Positions 14,545 through 21,998 of a DNA stretch of 24,166 nucleotides are shown in pieces. Below the pieces are notes generated by a model, which was not told the DNA's origin, searched no databases, and saw nothing but the letters and a program-made list of their open reading frames with translations. Location of the stretch: NCBI GenBank assembly GCA_051747785.1, contig JBNJGN010000010.1, positions 1 to 24,166 on the forward strand, in the 5' to 3' direction. A program made the translations under genes and the position numbers. Source of the stretch: SKVL01 sp051747785. Its GTDB lineage: Bacteria > Patescibacteriota > Minisyncoccia > Phycocordibacterales > CSBR16-193. How positions within the stretch are numbered: position 1 is the stretch's first letter; every line of letters begins with the position of its first letter.

Positions 14545-15795
14545 ATGTCCATTTTCTCTGAAGAGCATAGATCAAGATTAGAAACCGCAAGAAAGATAGC
14601 GGAACTGCCGGAAGAGGCAGTTTTTCTGCTAGATAAGTTTGAAAGAATAGAAAAGAGAGATATACAGGTAAACGGGATCAGTTATCCCGCCTGGAGGGTG
14701 GTTCATAACAGCTCATTAGGTCCCGGAAAGGGTGGAATCCGTTTTCATCAAGGTGTTTCAGAAGAAGAGGTAAAGGCTCTCTCTTTATGGATGAGTATTA
14801 AAAACTCTTTGGTCGGGCTTCCTTATGGTGGTGCTAAGGGCGGAGTTGCAATAGACGGAAGAGGTCTGTCCTTGGATCTAAGGGAAAAGGTTAGTAGAGG
14901 GTATGTAGATAAATTCTATTCCGTGTTGGGGCCTGATATTGATATACCGGCACCTGATATATACACGGATGCCCAAGTTATGGCCTGGATGCTTGATCAG
15001 TATGAGAGTATAAAAGGCAGACATGAAAAGGCTACCTTTACAGGTAAACCTCTGGAATTAGGTGGTTGCGATCTGAGGATAGATGCTACGGCACGCGGAG
15101 GTTTTATAGTTTTAAAGTCCGTACTGGAAGATCTAAATGGCTTAGATGGTGATCCGACTGTTGTGATCCAGGGATTTGGAAATGCCGGCTCACACATCGC
15201 TAAAATGTTGCACGAAGACGGATTTAAGATCATTGCCGTTAGCGATAGTACTGGCGGGATCTATAACGAAAATGGATTGGACATACCGTCTGTTATTCAG
15301 GATAAAAAGAAAGAAGGAAGTGTAAAAGCTCATAAGAATTCCGTAAGCATAAAGACAGAAGAGATCCTTGAGATGCGGTCTGATATACTGATACTCTCAG
15401 CTTTGGAGAACCAGATAACAAAAGATAATGCCTCTAATGTAAAAGCTAAGTATGTATTAGAGCTTGCAAACGGACCCGTAACACATAACGGTGACAGAAT
15501 ACTTAAAGATAACGGTGTGCTGGTCATACCTGATATACTTGCAAATGCCGGTGGAGTTGTTGTGAGTTATTTTGAATGGGCTCAGAATAAGAACGGTCAA
15601 TTGCTAGAGATGGACTATCTCTCAAAAAGGTTGCATCATATGATGAAGCGTTCTTGGAAAAGGGTTTATGAGCTCTATTTAAAAGATGAAAAAACTCATA
15701 ATTTAAGAGATTACGCTTACTCATTGGCCATGGATAGAATAGTAAGAGCGGAGAGTTGGAGAGGAAATATAAAACTTTTAAGTAATAACAAATAG
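14545..15795 (+). CDS. gdhA: Glu/Leu/Phe/Val dehydrogenase (glutamate dehydrogenase type)
   Basis: The 416-residue enzyme catalyses reversible oxidative deamination, most likely of glutamate to 2-oxoglutarate. The N-terminal domain holds GPGKGGIRFHQGV (K62), SIKNSLVGLPYGGAKGGV (K86 and catalytic K98) and PAPDIYTD (catalytic D138). The Rossmann domain begins at GFGNAG (210-215), with VSDSTGGIY further on, and LANAGGVVVSYFEWAQN is the family signature. Length fits hexameric GDH of the roughly 420-residue class. Cofactor choice cannot be read with confidence. trxB starts 2 bases after its stop, a tight coupling that suggests a shared transcript and perhaps a shared nicotinamide pool. Confidence 0.92.
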   Translation: MSIFSEEHRSRLETARKIAELPEEAVFLLDKFERIEKRDIQVNGISYPAWRVVHNSSLGPGKGGIRFHQGVSEEEVKALSLWMSIKNSLVGLPYGGAKGGVAIDGRGLSLDLREKVSRGYVDKFYSVLGPDIDIPAPDIYTDAQVMAWMLDQYESIKGRHEKATFTGKPLELGGCDLRIDATARGGFIVLKSVLEDLNGLDGDPTVVIQGFGNAGSHIAKMLHEDGFKIIAVSDSTGGIYNENGLDIPSVIQDKKKEGSVKAHKNSVSIKTEEILEMRSDILILSALENQITKDNASNVKAKYVLELANGPVTHNGDRILKDNGVLVIPDILANAGGVVVSYFEWAQNKNGQLLEMDYLSKRLHHMMKRSWKRVYELYLKDEKTHNLRDYAYSLAMDRIVRAESWRGNIKLLSNNK

Positions 15796-15797
15796 AT

Positions 15798-16733
15798 ATG
15801 GAAGAAAAAGGCCAAAAATATGATCTGATAATAGTTGGCGCAGGGCCTGCGGGTCTTACAGGTGCTCTGTATGCGACGAGGTATAAACTGAAAGTACTTG
15901 TTATTGGTAAGATGCCAGGAGGAACAGCTACCGAGGCTCATAGAGTATGTAACTTTCCCACTGAGAAAGATATAACGGGACCGGAGTTATCTCAAAAGAT
16001 GTACTCCACTGCTACTTATCAGGGTGCAGAAGTTGTGATGGATAGCGTGGATAAAATAGAGAGAAGCGGTGGTTTATTTGAAATAAAAACCGACTCGGGG
16101 AAAGTATATAGATCAAAAGCACTCCTAGCAGCCGTAGGCACAGAAAGGCAAAAACTGAACATAGAAGGAGAAGAAGAGTTTATAGGTCGGGGTATCTCTT
16201 ACTGTGCAACTTGCGACGGTATGTTCTACAGAGATAAAACCGTAGCGGTTATTGGTGGTGGTAATTCAGCCACTACTGCCGCTCTTTACTTAGCGGATGT
16301 GGCAGAGAAGGTGTACCTTATATACAGAGGAGAAGAGCTAAAAGGAGACAGAGTTTGGATAGATAATGTCAAAAACAATGAGAATATAAGTGTTCTATAT
16401 GATACCGAGCTGGACAAAATAAAAGGAAACGAGAAAGTAGAGGCTTTAGAGATTATTTCTAAAAAGGAAGGGTCAAAGAAAGATATAAGGGTTGATGGTG
16501 TATTTATTGAGATAGGATCAAAACCGATTTTGGACCTTTTTGAAGATCTGGATGTACAGAAGGACGAGAAAGGGTATATAAAAGTGGGTCCGGATCAGAA
16601 GACCAATATTGATATGTTATGGGCTGCCGGTGATATAACCAACTCCTCTAATGGATTTAAGCAAATAATCACCGCCGCCGCGGAAGGAGCAATAGCCGCG
16701 AGTGATATATCAGATGAGCTAAGAAAGAGATAG
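15798..16733 (+). CDS. trxB: Thioredoxin-reductase-like FAD-dependent disulphide reductase
   Basis: This 311-residue protein has the low-molecular-weight TrxR layout. The FAD Rossmann motif is VGAGPAGL (about 13-20). The redox-active pair is CATCD (C136, C139). The second nucleotide site is VIGGGNSA (about 151-158), and the C-terminal FAD motif reads WAAGDITN. The usual NADPH-binding HRRxxxR stretch is replaced by IYRGEELKGDR (about 175-185), so cofactor preference may differ from NADPH. It is nearly fused to gdhA (2-base gap) and lies downstream of trx, making it the likely partner of that thioredoxin. It is convergent with the nuclease gene across a 29-base gap without a clear terminator. 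Confidence 0.9.
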   Translation: MEEKGQKYDLIIVGAGPAGLTGALYATRYKLKVLVIGKMPGGTATEAHRVCNFPTEKDITGPELSQKMYSTATYQGAEVVMDSVDKIERSGGLFEIKTDSGKVYRSKALLAAVGTERQKLNIEGEEEFIGRGISYCATCDGMFYRDKTVAVIGGGNSATTAALYLADVAEKVYLIYRGEELKGDRVWIDNVKNNENISVLYDTELDKIKGNEKVEALEIISKKEGSKKDIRVDGVFIEIGSKPILDLFEDLDVQKDEKGYIKVGPDQKTNIDMLWAAGDITNSSNGFKQIITAAAEGAIAASDISDELRKR

Positions 16734-16762
16734 TGATCTCTTGCCCCGGAATAAAATTACAG

Positions 16763-17464
16763 CTATAAATTTGATCTTAAAAGCTCTTCCCTTCCTGCGT
16801 AATAAGAGCACTTATCACAATCGGGATTATATCCGGGAAATGGCCTCTCAAGGAGATCTACAATATCGGACAACCTCTTCTCCATATCAATGGACCCTAT
16901 ATTAACTCTGTCCACATGCCCGTCAAACTCTATCTTTATTTCTGGATCACTTTTGTTCTTGGGGAAATAGTGTAAGAGGTAAGCTCTGTCAGAGATTAGA
17001 AAACCGTTACTCTCAAACATAAAACCATAACCGGCTAACTGGTCCCGATAGTATTTCTGTTTATCTTCCTTGGGCGGATTTCCCGATGATTTATAATCTG
17101 CAGGCACAAGCCTTCCGTCCTTTTCCAAAAGGACATCGTCTATTTTACCTTGGAGAACATAACCTTTTTTCTCATTTATCACTCTAAGGGAGCTCATGTT
17201 CTCTCTCCAGTCATTTAGCTTAGCCAGGTCCTCAAAAACCAAAACCCCGTCCTCTTTAAGCTGTTCAGCTTCAGGCGGAAACTCCCCCACTTTACGGTAA
17301 CTGTCGTACCTGTTCTTTAAGATCTCATCCATTGCTGAATTTAAAAGCAGTGGCAACATTGGTGGTTTTCTGAAGTGGTTATCAACCCAAAAACAGGCAG
17401 GACACTCACTGAATCCGTATAGACCGCTCGGACTCAATCTCCATAATCCTTCTTTTGTCTTCAT
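16763..17464 (-). CDS. PD-(D/E)XK nuclease family protein with paired Cys motifs
   Basis: The 233-residue protein has the Cas4/RecB-type nuclease layout. LSPSGLYGFSECPACFW near the N-terminus gives C21 and C24. The nuclease core is LQGKIDDVLLEKDGRLVPADYKSSG, with D109/D110, D123 and K125. A helix YRDQLAGYGFMFE matches the conserved Q/Y motif. CDKCSYY near the end gives C216 and C219. The two CxxC pairs could hold an Fe-S cluster or zinc, a variation on the one-plus-three arrangement of Cas4. No cas genes are nearby. It starts 1 base after the stop of the nucleotidyltransferase gene, so it belongs to the same transcript. Confidence 0.8.
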   Translation of the reverse strand: MKTKEGLWRLSPSGLYGFSECPACFWVDNHFRKPPMLPLLLNSAMDEILKNRYDSYRKVGEFPPEAEQLKEDGVLVFEDLAKLNDWRENMSSLRVINEKKGYVLQGKIDDVLLEKDGRLVPADYKSSGNPPKEDKQKYYRDQLAGYGFMFESNGFLISDRAYLLHYFPKNKSDPEIKIEFDGHVDRVNIGSIDMEKRLSDIVDLLERPFPGYNPDCDKCSYYAGREELLRSNL

Positions 17465-17465
17465 A

Positions 17466-18077
17466 CTATTCCAAACTATAATTTATAAGCTTCTCTTTTA
17501 TCTCTTCATCGCTTACTTCAAAACCTGGTAAAAATTCAACCTTTTCATCATAGTTTATATCTTCATAGTATGTCAGCTGTTTTCGAAAAAGATTTTCATT
17601 GAACTCGTTTCCAAATATTTCTTTACCTTTATTTATTATCGGTTTAATTGAACCGGTCCTATTAAAAATAAAATAAAGATCAACATAATCTTTCCATTTT
17701 GCTCTTCTGCCTAGAGCGTAGGCCTTCATTGATGCAAGAGTAGTAAGATCTGGCATCAACAGGCCCTCTGGATGACTTTCGATAGCAATTTGAAATGGAT
17801 AATGGAAGAATGTCATCTGAACTCCATTTATGAAAAATGTGTATTGACCAATCTCATCCTTGAAAACTTTTTCTATTTTCCATCCGTCTTCACTAATTTT
17901 TTTTCTTACAAAAGCATTTTTGAAATCTTTTATGGAGAACAGGTCAAAATCGATTGATCTTCTGTGCCCTATCTGTAAAGCTGTAGCTGTTCCTCCCACC
18001 AAAAAGAAATTATTCATAAATTTCATTACAGTTGGCAACAGTTTTAATTGTTCTTCGGTAAGTATATCTTTATGCAT
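17466..18077 (-). CDS. AbiEii-like (DUF1814) nucleotidyltransferase, toxin-type
   Basis: The start chosen is MHKDILTEEQ at 18077, giving 203 residues. A longer reading up to 18230 would run through the upstream gene and has no family resemblance. The nucleotidyltransferase core is FFLVGGTATALQIGHRRSIDFDLF, with the GG turn (28-29) and the metal-binding pair D43 and D45. The usual KxxDYVDLYFI helix follows (K127 to about I137). Proteins of this family act as toxins of type IV-like toxin-antitoxin or abortive-infection systems by modifying RNA. Its start overlaps the stop of the upstream small gene by 8 bases (18070-18077). The region looks more AT-rich than its neighbours. Confidence 0.85.
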   Translation of the reverse strand: MHKDILTEEQLKLLPTVMKFMNNFFLVGGTATALQIGHRRSIDFDLFSIKDFKNAFVRKKISEDGWKIEKVFKDEIGQYTFFINGVQMTFFHYPFQIAIESHPEGLLMPDLTTLASMKAYALGRRAKWKDYVDLYFIFNRTGSIKPIINKGKEIFGNEFNENLFRKQLTYYEDINYDEKVEFLPGFEVSDEEIKEKLINYSLE

Positions 18078-18354
18078 TTTGTTTGCAGTGTTTATCAAAA
18101 TAAAGGTCAAAGTAGTTCTTTGTTTTAATGTCATAATTCTGTCTTCCCATCTCTGAGGGTTTGGAGTTCTTTCTGAATATTTCTGCGACCTTTTCAATTC
18201 CGAGGATTTCGATGAGTTCTTGTACGTCATCCCAGTCTCCGTAGTTTAATGTCGCTTCAACGATAGACTCCGGAGATAGCTCGGAGTGATTCTTTACCCA
18301 CCAGACGAGGTTCTTTCTTTTCTTTATAAAACTTTGTAGTTTCTCCTTATTCAT
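18070..18354 (-). CDS. DUF6922-like small protein, probable antitoxin partner
   Basis: The 94-residue protein reads LVWWVKNHSELSPESIVEATLNYGDWDDVQELIEILGIEKVAEIF (in part) and ends with RQNYDIKTKNYFDLYFDKHC. This pattern, helical with a GDWDDV turn and an NYFDLYF tail, resembles the DUF6922 proteins I recall sitting just upstream of AbiEii-type nucleotidyltransferases. By analogy it would be the antitoxin or DNA-binding partner. The 8-base overlap (ATGCATAA) with the next gene points to translational coupling. Assignment rests on memory of the family and on context, not on a catalytic motif. Confidence 0.6.
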   Translation of the reverse strand: MNKEKLQSFIKKRKNLVWWVKNHSELSPESIVEATLNYGDWDDVQELIEILGIEKVAEIFRKNSKPSEMGRQNYDIKTKNYFDLYFDKHCKQNA

Positions 18355-18412
18355 GATTTTATTTTATCAAAATAACGCTTTCCAATAAAGAAAAATAGAC
18401 TGATAGTTTGCA

Positions 18413-18934
18413 TTAAATTTCCCGAGGGTCATACGCCCAGTGTAAAAGAGCTTGACGCTGTTTTGCTCGGCACGTTAAGTCTCCCGTGGCACAGTTCTTT
18501 GCCACTTGAGCGATATGTCTTTTTATCTGATTCCATCTTTTTATCTGCCTTTTATCCTCTTCAGGCAGTCGTCTTCCCTGGTAGTATCTACAGTACCACT
18601 GAAACCACCCTCTTGTATCGTGGTCTTCATTTATCCATCCCTTTTCTCTCCAGTATGACAGAGGCTGGCTAGCATTTATTTTAAAGTAGTTAAGTTCCGG
18701 GTCATGTCTTTCATGGCAGAGTTTGGCGTTTTTAAACCAACTTTTGGGAAACTCTGCCTTACAGTCTGTCATGTACTTTCCTCCGAACACGCCCATCTCA
18801 AGCATCTCCTTGGGAGATAGGTCGGGATTGAATTGAGAGTCAAAATTTCTCCCTGAAGGCTCTGTCAGTCTATATGTATAGTTCTTTTGCATCAGATCAC
18901 TGACTTTTACGGTCTTTTCTTTTTTTCTAGACAT
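18413..18934 (-). CDS. Conserved uncharacterised 173-aa protein
   Basis: The protein is basic, soluble and rich in Trp, Tyr and Arg. It contains YTYRLTEPSGRNFD, PDLSPKEMLEMGVFGGKYMTDC, a segment with FPKSWF, and RGWFQWYCRYYQGRRLPEEDKRQIKRW, and ends RQRQALLHWAYDPREI. I recall close relatives of this sequence in diverse bacteria and in fungi without an assigned function. There is no signal peptide or membrane segment. Conserved Cys residues (in YMTDC, KLCHE, WYCRYY, KNCATGDLTC) could bind metal, but no classical ligand motif is evident. Its start overlaps the end of the membrane-protein gene by 8 bases (ATGTCTAG), so it is the last gene of the nnrD-xseA-xseB operon. Confidence 0.75.
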   Translation of the reverse strand: MSRKKEKTVKVSDLMQKNYTYRLTEPSGRNFDSQFNPDLSPKEMLEMGVFGGKYMTDCKAEFPKSWFKNAKLCHERHDPELNYFKINASQPLSYWREKGWINEDHDTRGWFQWYCRYYQGRRLPEEDKRQIKRWNQIKRHIAQVAKNCATGDLTCRAKQRQALLHWAYDPREI

Positions 18935-19373
18935 GGTTTATTAAATACCAAACTAAGAGAAATACGGAGCCCCACCAGGCAGTGAATGAGATAACAAAAC
19001 TTATCGTAATGTAAGCTTGGATCTTCCGGGGTAATAAATCCTTGGATCGCCCTTCCCTCTCTCTTTTTAAAAGATAAGGGCTTACATAAAAGGAAAGAAA
19101 AACTCCGTTTAAGATAAGGATCGGAAGTACAAAGAGATGCGCTGTGGGGATCCATGTTATGGGGTTTTGTGAGTAAAATATTATTCCACCCACTGTAGCT
19201 AGCAAGGTTCCCACCCAGATCAGTGGCTTGGTCACTTTGTGAGTTCTGATGGTGGCCTCGGTCCAATAGGGTGAGGATCTTCCTAAAAAACCATGCAGAT
19301 CTATAACGGTAACGGCACCTAGCCCTATTATGAAACCCGCCATGAATATGAAAAGCCCTAAAACTTCGATCAT
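18927..19373 (-). CDS. Four-helix integral membrane protein, unknown function
   Basis: This 148-residue protein has four predicted membrane helices at about 2-22, 50-70, 76-97 and 122-145. The first loop holds HGFLGRSSPYWTEATIRTHKVTKPL, which carries two histidines (FLGRSSPYW and RTHKVTKP are the most distinctive parts). The second loop is basic (LLKREREGRSKDLL). The histidines near the membrane edge recall small haem- or metal-binding membrane proteins, but I cannot assign a family. It lies 6 bases after xseB and overlaps the next gene by 8 bases. Confidence 0.65.
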   Translation of the reverse strand: MIEVLGLFIFMAGFIIGLGAVTVIDLHGFLGRSSPYWTEATIRTHKVTKPLIWVGTLLATVGGIIFYSQNPITWIPTAHLFVLPILILNGVFLSFYVSPYLLKREREGRSKDLLPRKIQAYITISFVISFTAWWGSVFLLVWYLINHV

Positions 19374-19379
19374 ATATTT

Positions 19380-19598
19380 TTATTCTTCCTCCAAGCTCTT
19401 TTCAATGTCAGTTTTTATTTCCTCAAATTCGTTCTCTATCTCTTTAAGTCTTCCCTTGCTCTCTTTTACGATCTTTGATGCCTCTCTGACCAATTTAAGC
19501 CCCTCTTCCACATCAACTTCTTTTTGGCTTTCAAACCACTCGGCTATTTCCGATAGTCTGGATAGATTACTGTTAAGGTCTGTTTTTTTGTTTGCCAT
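19380..19598 (-). CDS. xseB: Exodeoxyribonuclease VII small subunit
   Basis: The 72-residue helical protein shows the XseB pattern: LSRLSEIAEWFESQKEVDVEEGLKLVREASKIVKES, followed by a charged helix with KGRLKEIENEFEEIK. It binds the large subunit, keeps it soluble, and together they degrade single-stranded DNA to oligonucleotides. It lies 3 bases after the xseA stop, the standard order xseA-xseB. It lacks any extra domain and its length is usual. Confidence 0.9.
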   Translation of the reverse strand: MANKKTDLNSNLSRLSEIAEWFESQKEVDVEEGLKLVREASKIVKESKGRLKEIENEFEEIKTDIEKSLEEE

Positions 19599-19601
19599 AT
19601 T

Positions 19602-20924
19602 TTACTTTATTCTTTTAATCTCCGATGTAATATTTCCATCATATACTCTAACATCTATTTCATCTCCGGTCTTTAAACCTTTTTTGCTTTTTATAACCTT
19701 TCCCTCTTTCATAGATATACTGTACCCCAGCCTCATCTGTTTTTGCGGATCATTTGTCTGAATATAGCGATAGGTGCTATCTATCTTGTCAGAGGAGATG
19801 TTCATGGCGGAAGAAAAATTAACAAGGTACCTTTTAGGAAGGTTGCTTAGAAGTTCCTTTTTTACCTCTTCTATACTTCTTGTCATGTATCTTTCTGTGG
19901 TTAACACCCTCTCACTCAAAACTTTCCTGCTATCTGAGATCTTCCGCCTTAGGGTTCCGGTAGAAAGATGAACTCTATACTCACTCTCTTTGTATCTTTT
20001 AAAGATGGAGTTCATCATTCGCTCTGCTGACTCAAATCCCCTTTTTATCTGTTTTGAATTGCTTTCTATTGCCTTTTCATAGTTGCTAAATATATTTCCT
20101 TCAAGATCTCCCAGCTTGGCGTCCGCCTCATTCCAAGGTCTGCTTAAAACGGAGGCCACCATTGAAGGGGTTGACTCGGATACATCCGCCGCCAAGGATG
20201 CTAAGGGTATATCTTGGTGATGCCCTATTCCCGCTATCACCGGTTTGGGGAAGGAGGCGATCTCTCTTACCAGAGCTTCACTGTCAAAGCCCGCCAATGA
20301 CTGCATTGACCCTCCTCCTCTCATTATAACAAGAATATCTATGTCTTCTTTCTTCATGGCTCTTACTGAAAGTGTCAGAGATCTTCCGGATTCCGGTCCT
20401 TCAACCGGAGAATGGAGGATCTTTACCTTAAAACCTGATCTTCTCAGGTTGTTGCTGAAGTCGTGGATAGCTTCTCCGCGGGTGGATGTAATAACGCCTA
20501 TCTTTTTAGGAAATTCAGGGAGTGCTCTTTTCTTGTCGTTATCAAAAATACCTTCCGCCGAAAGTTTCTTTTTGAGTCTGTCGTAAGCTCTCTTTAGCTG
20601 TCCTTCGCCTACCAGTTCAAAGGAGTGAATATGGAAGGAGAGCTTTCCAAAAGGTCCGTAAAACTCGGGGTACCCTTTGGCCAGGATCTCCATACCGACC
20701 TCAAGCTCAACTCCGTTTAAGACGTAATTACTTGCCCACATGGTGGAGGGCAAGATGTCTCCCGTCTCTCTGTCTTTTATTACTGGATAAGCATGCCCCT
20801 TAGCCGACATCTTCATCTCGCTTATCTCCCCAGTTATACCGACTTTAAGACCCCTTATTCTTGAGTTTAAAAGAGAGATGAATTCCGAGACGCTGAAAGT
20901 GTCTCTGTCGTTTTCAGCTTTCAT
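19602..20924 (-). CDS. xseA: Exodeoxyribonuclease VII large subunit
   Basis: The protein of about 440 residues has an N-terminal OB-fold (about 10-110: FSVSEFISLLNSRI, VTGEISEMK-like GITGEISEMKMSAKGHAYP, EGQLKRAYDRLKKKLSAEGIFD). The nuclease core follows: PKKIGVITSTRGEAIHDF, ILVIMRGGGSMQSLAGFDSEAL, PVIAGIGHHQDIPLASLAAD and ESTPSMVA. A long coiled coil and a C-terminal beta segment complete it. ATG at 20924 is preferred over an in-frame GTG at 20933. With either start the gene overlaps the end of nnrD, indicating translational coupling. Confidence 0.94.
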   Translation of the reverse strand: MKAENDRDTFSVSEFISLLNSRIRGLKVGITGEISEMKMSAKGHAYPVIKDRETGDILPSTMWASNYVLNGVELEVGMEILAKGYPEFYGPFGKLSFHIHSFELVGEGQLKRAYDRLKKKLSAEGIFDNDKKRALPEFPKKIGVITSTRGEAIHDFSNNLRRSGFKVKILHSPVEGPESGRSLTLSVRAMKKEDIDILVIMRGGGSMQSLAGFDSEALVREIASFPKPVIAGIGHHQDIPLASLAADVSESTPSMVASVLSRPWNEADAKLGDLEGNIFSNYEKAIESNSKQIKRGFESAERMMNSIFKRYKESEYRVHLSTGTLRRKISDSRKVLSERVLTTERYMTRSIEEVKKELLSNLPKRYLVNFSSAMNISSDKIDSTYRYIQTNDPQKQMRLGYSISMKEGKVIKSKKGLKTGDEIDVRVYDGNITSEIKRIK

Positions 20925-21762
20925 TTTGGTCACGTATTATTACTTCTTCAATAACTTGAGACAGAACTTCAAAGGTATCACTTGCCAGTACGGACTCTCC
21001 GTATATCTCAGAAGCCCTCTCTCCCGCTTTACCGTTTATGTAAGCTCCCAGGTATGCAGATTCAAAGGAGTCAGGATTGCGAGCCAGAAGTGCTCCGCAT
21101 ATTCCTGCCAAGTTATCCCCGAACCCTCCTTTGGTCATAAAAGGGGTGCCGGTTTCATTAGTAAGTATAGCTTCTCCGTCGGATATGATATCTATACCCG
21201 ACTTTAGGAGAATGGTGACACTTATCTTTCTTGCCAGCTCTCGGACTACTTCTTCTCTTTTGCTCTGTTCATCCGGTAGGGCGTTTCCGTTTAGTATTCT
21301 GAACTCTTCCGCATGAGGGGTAATAATAACTCTCTTGCTCTCAAGTGTTATTTCTTCTTCGGCTAGTGCTCTTATGGCCTCGGCATCAATTACCATAGGT
21401 ATTTTGGTCTTCTCTACTATCTTTCTTATAGCAACAGAGGTCTCTAAAGATCGCTTTAGCCCTCCTCCTATAATAAGCACATCTGCGTTTTCTGCCTCTT
21501 CTAGCACTAACTGCGAATGTCCTCTTTCTAGTTCCTCATTTAATGGCAGGGAAATAATATCCGGCAGAAAAGAAGATGCGATGTCCGCCGCTCTTTTGTG
21601 GGATATGACCGTTACCAAGTCCGCTCCGGCATGAAGTGCCGAAACGGCGTTAAATATGGCGGAGCCGGTATACCGCTCACTTCCAGCTACTATCAGAACT
21701 GTACCGAAATCTCCTTTGTGAGATAGTGGGTCTCTTTCTTTATAAAAACTTTTTATATCCAT
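20914..21762 (-). CDS. nnrD: ADP/ATP-dependent NAD(P)H-hydrate dehydratase
   Basis: The 282-residue ribokinase-fold enzyme repairs hydrated NAD(P)H. The N-terminus KGDFGTVLIVAGSERYTGSA and the next AGADLVTV are characteristic. VIDAEAIRAL, IITPHAEEFRIL (usual TPHxGE) and TKGGFGDNLAGICGALLA follow; the last contains the catalytic aspartate, where most relatives have GGTGDVLAG. It lacks the fused N-terminal epimerase (NnrE) domain found in many bacteria. It heads the operon with xseA and xseB. A TAAAAT box ends 6 bases before the ATG; a GAGAG just upstream could also be a weak Shine-Dalgarno. Confidence 0.9.
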   Translation of the reverse strand: MDIKSFYKERDPLSHKGDFGTVLIVAGSERYTGSAIFNAVSALHAGADLVTVISHKRAADIASSFLPDIISLPLNEELERGHSQLVLEEAENADVLIIGGGLKRSLETSVAIRKIVEKTKIPMVIDAEAIRALAEEEITLESKRVIITPHAEEFRILNGNALPDEQSKREEVVRELARKISVTILLKSGIDIISDGEAILTNETGTPFMTKGGFGDNLAGICGALLARNPDSFESAYLGAYINGKAGERASEIYGESVLASDTFEVLSQVIEEVIIRDQNES

Positions 21763-21768
21763 CTCTCT

Positions 21769-21774
21769 ATTTTA
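21769..21774 (-). promoter_or_regulatory. -10 box of the nnrD operon
   Basis: TAAAAT on the minus strand, 6 bases before the nnrD ATG at 21762. Confidence 0.4.
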
Positions 21775-21805
21775 ACCTTACCGGTAGCACTTTCCAAATT
21801 TAAAA

Positions 21806-21882
21806 GAATCTACAGATACGGTCTTTTAATTATGCGATTATTTCCATCTGTGATAAGAAATAATAAAAGACCTTTTAGATTC
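21806..21882. other. Long imperfect hairpin in the widest intergenic gap
   Basis: Three nested stems can form: GAATCTA (21806-21812) with TAGATTC (21876-21882); GGTCTTTTA (21820-21828) with TAAAAGACC (21864-21872); TTATTTC (21838-21844) with GAAATAA (21857-21863). The terminal loop is 12 bases and the interruptions are 7/3 and 9/0. In all, 23 base pairs lie within 77 bases. It sits between the divergent nnrD promoter and the small zinc-ribbon gene. The remainder of the 21763-22186 gap holds a second small hairpin (ACAGAA 21895-21900 with TTCTGT 21909-21914), a promoter, the small gene and a terminator. Whether it acts as RNA, as a protein-binding site, or is a miniature repeat is unknown. Confidence 0.6.
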
Positions 21883-21923
21883 CTGTGCTTACCTACAGAA
21901 GCTTGTTTTTCTGTCCACAGATA

Positions 21924-21952
21924 TTGCTAAACAGAAATAACTCTGCTACATT
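21924..21952 (+). promoter_or_regulatory. Promoter of the small zinc-ribbon gene
   Basis: TTGCTA (21924-21929), a 17-base spacer, and TACATT (21947-21952). A transcript from here would have a leader of about 40 bases, unlike the leaderless genes nearby. An alternative -10 is TAAAAT at 21952-21957. Confidence 0.4.
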
Positions 21953-21987
21953 AAAATAAATTTGGTTCTTTAAACCTTTAGCAAAAG

Positions 21988-21993
21988 GGAGGT
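21988..21993 (+). promoter_or_regulatory. Strong Shine-Dalgarno site
   Basis: GGAGGT within AAAAGGGAGGTCGG, 5 bases before the ATG at 21999. It is the best match to the 16S rRNA tail that I see before any gene in this window, and it decides the start of the small ORF. Confidence 0.75.
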
Positions 21994-21998
21994 CGGCT

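Noticed and set aside
16763..17464. Assignment as Cas4
   Set aside because: No cas genes or CRISPR repeats in the window, and the cysteine spacing differs from Cas4 (two pairs of CxxC).
18078..18230. N-terminal extension of the nucleotidyltransferase by 51 residues
   Set aside because: It overlaps almost half of the DUF6922-like gene and lacks family resemblance; the ATG in the 8-base overlap is the natural coupled start.
21895..21930. DnaA-box-like TGTCCACAG and neighbouring ACAGA words as a replication origin
   Set aside because: Only one weak match to the DnaA box and no cluster, AT-rich unwinding module or dnaA/dnaN genes nearby.
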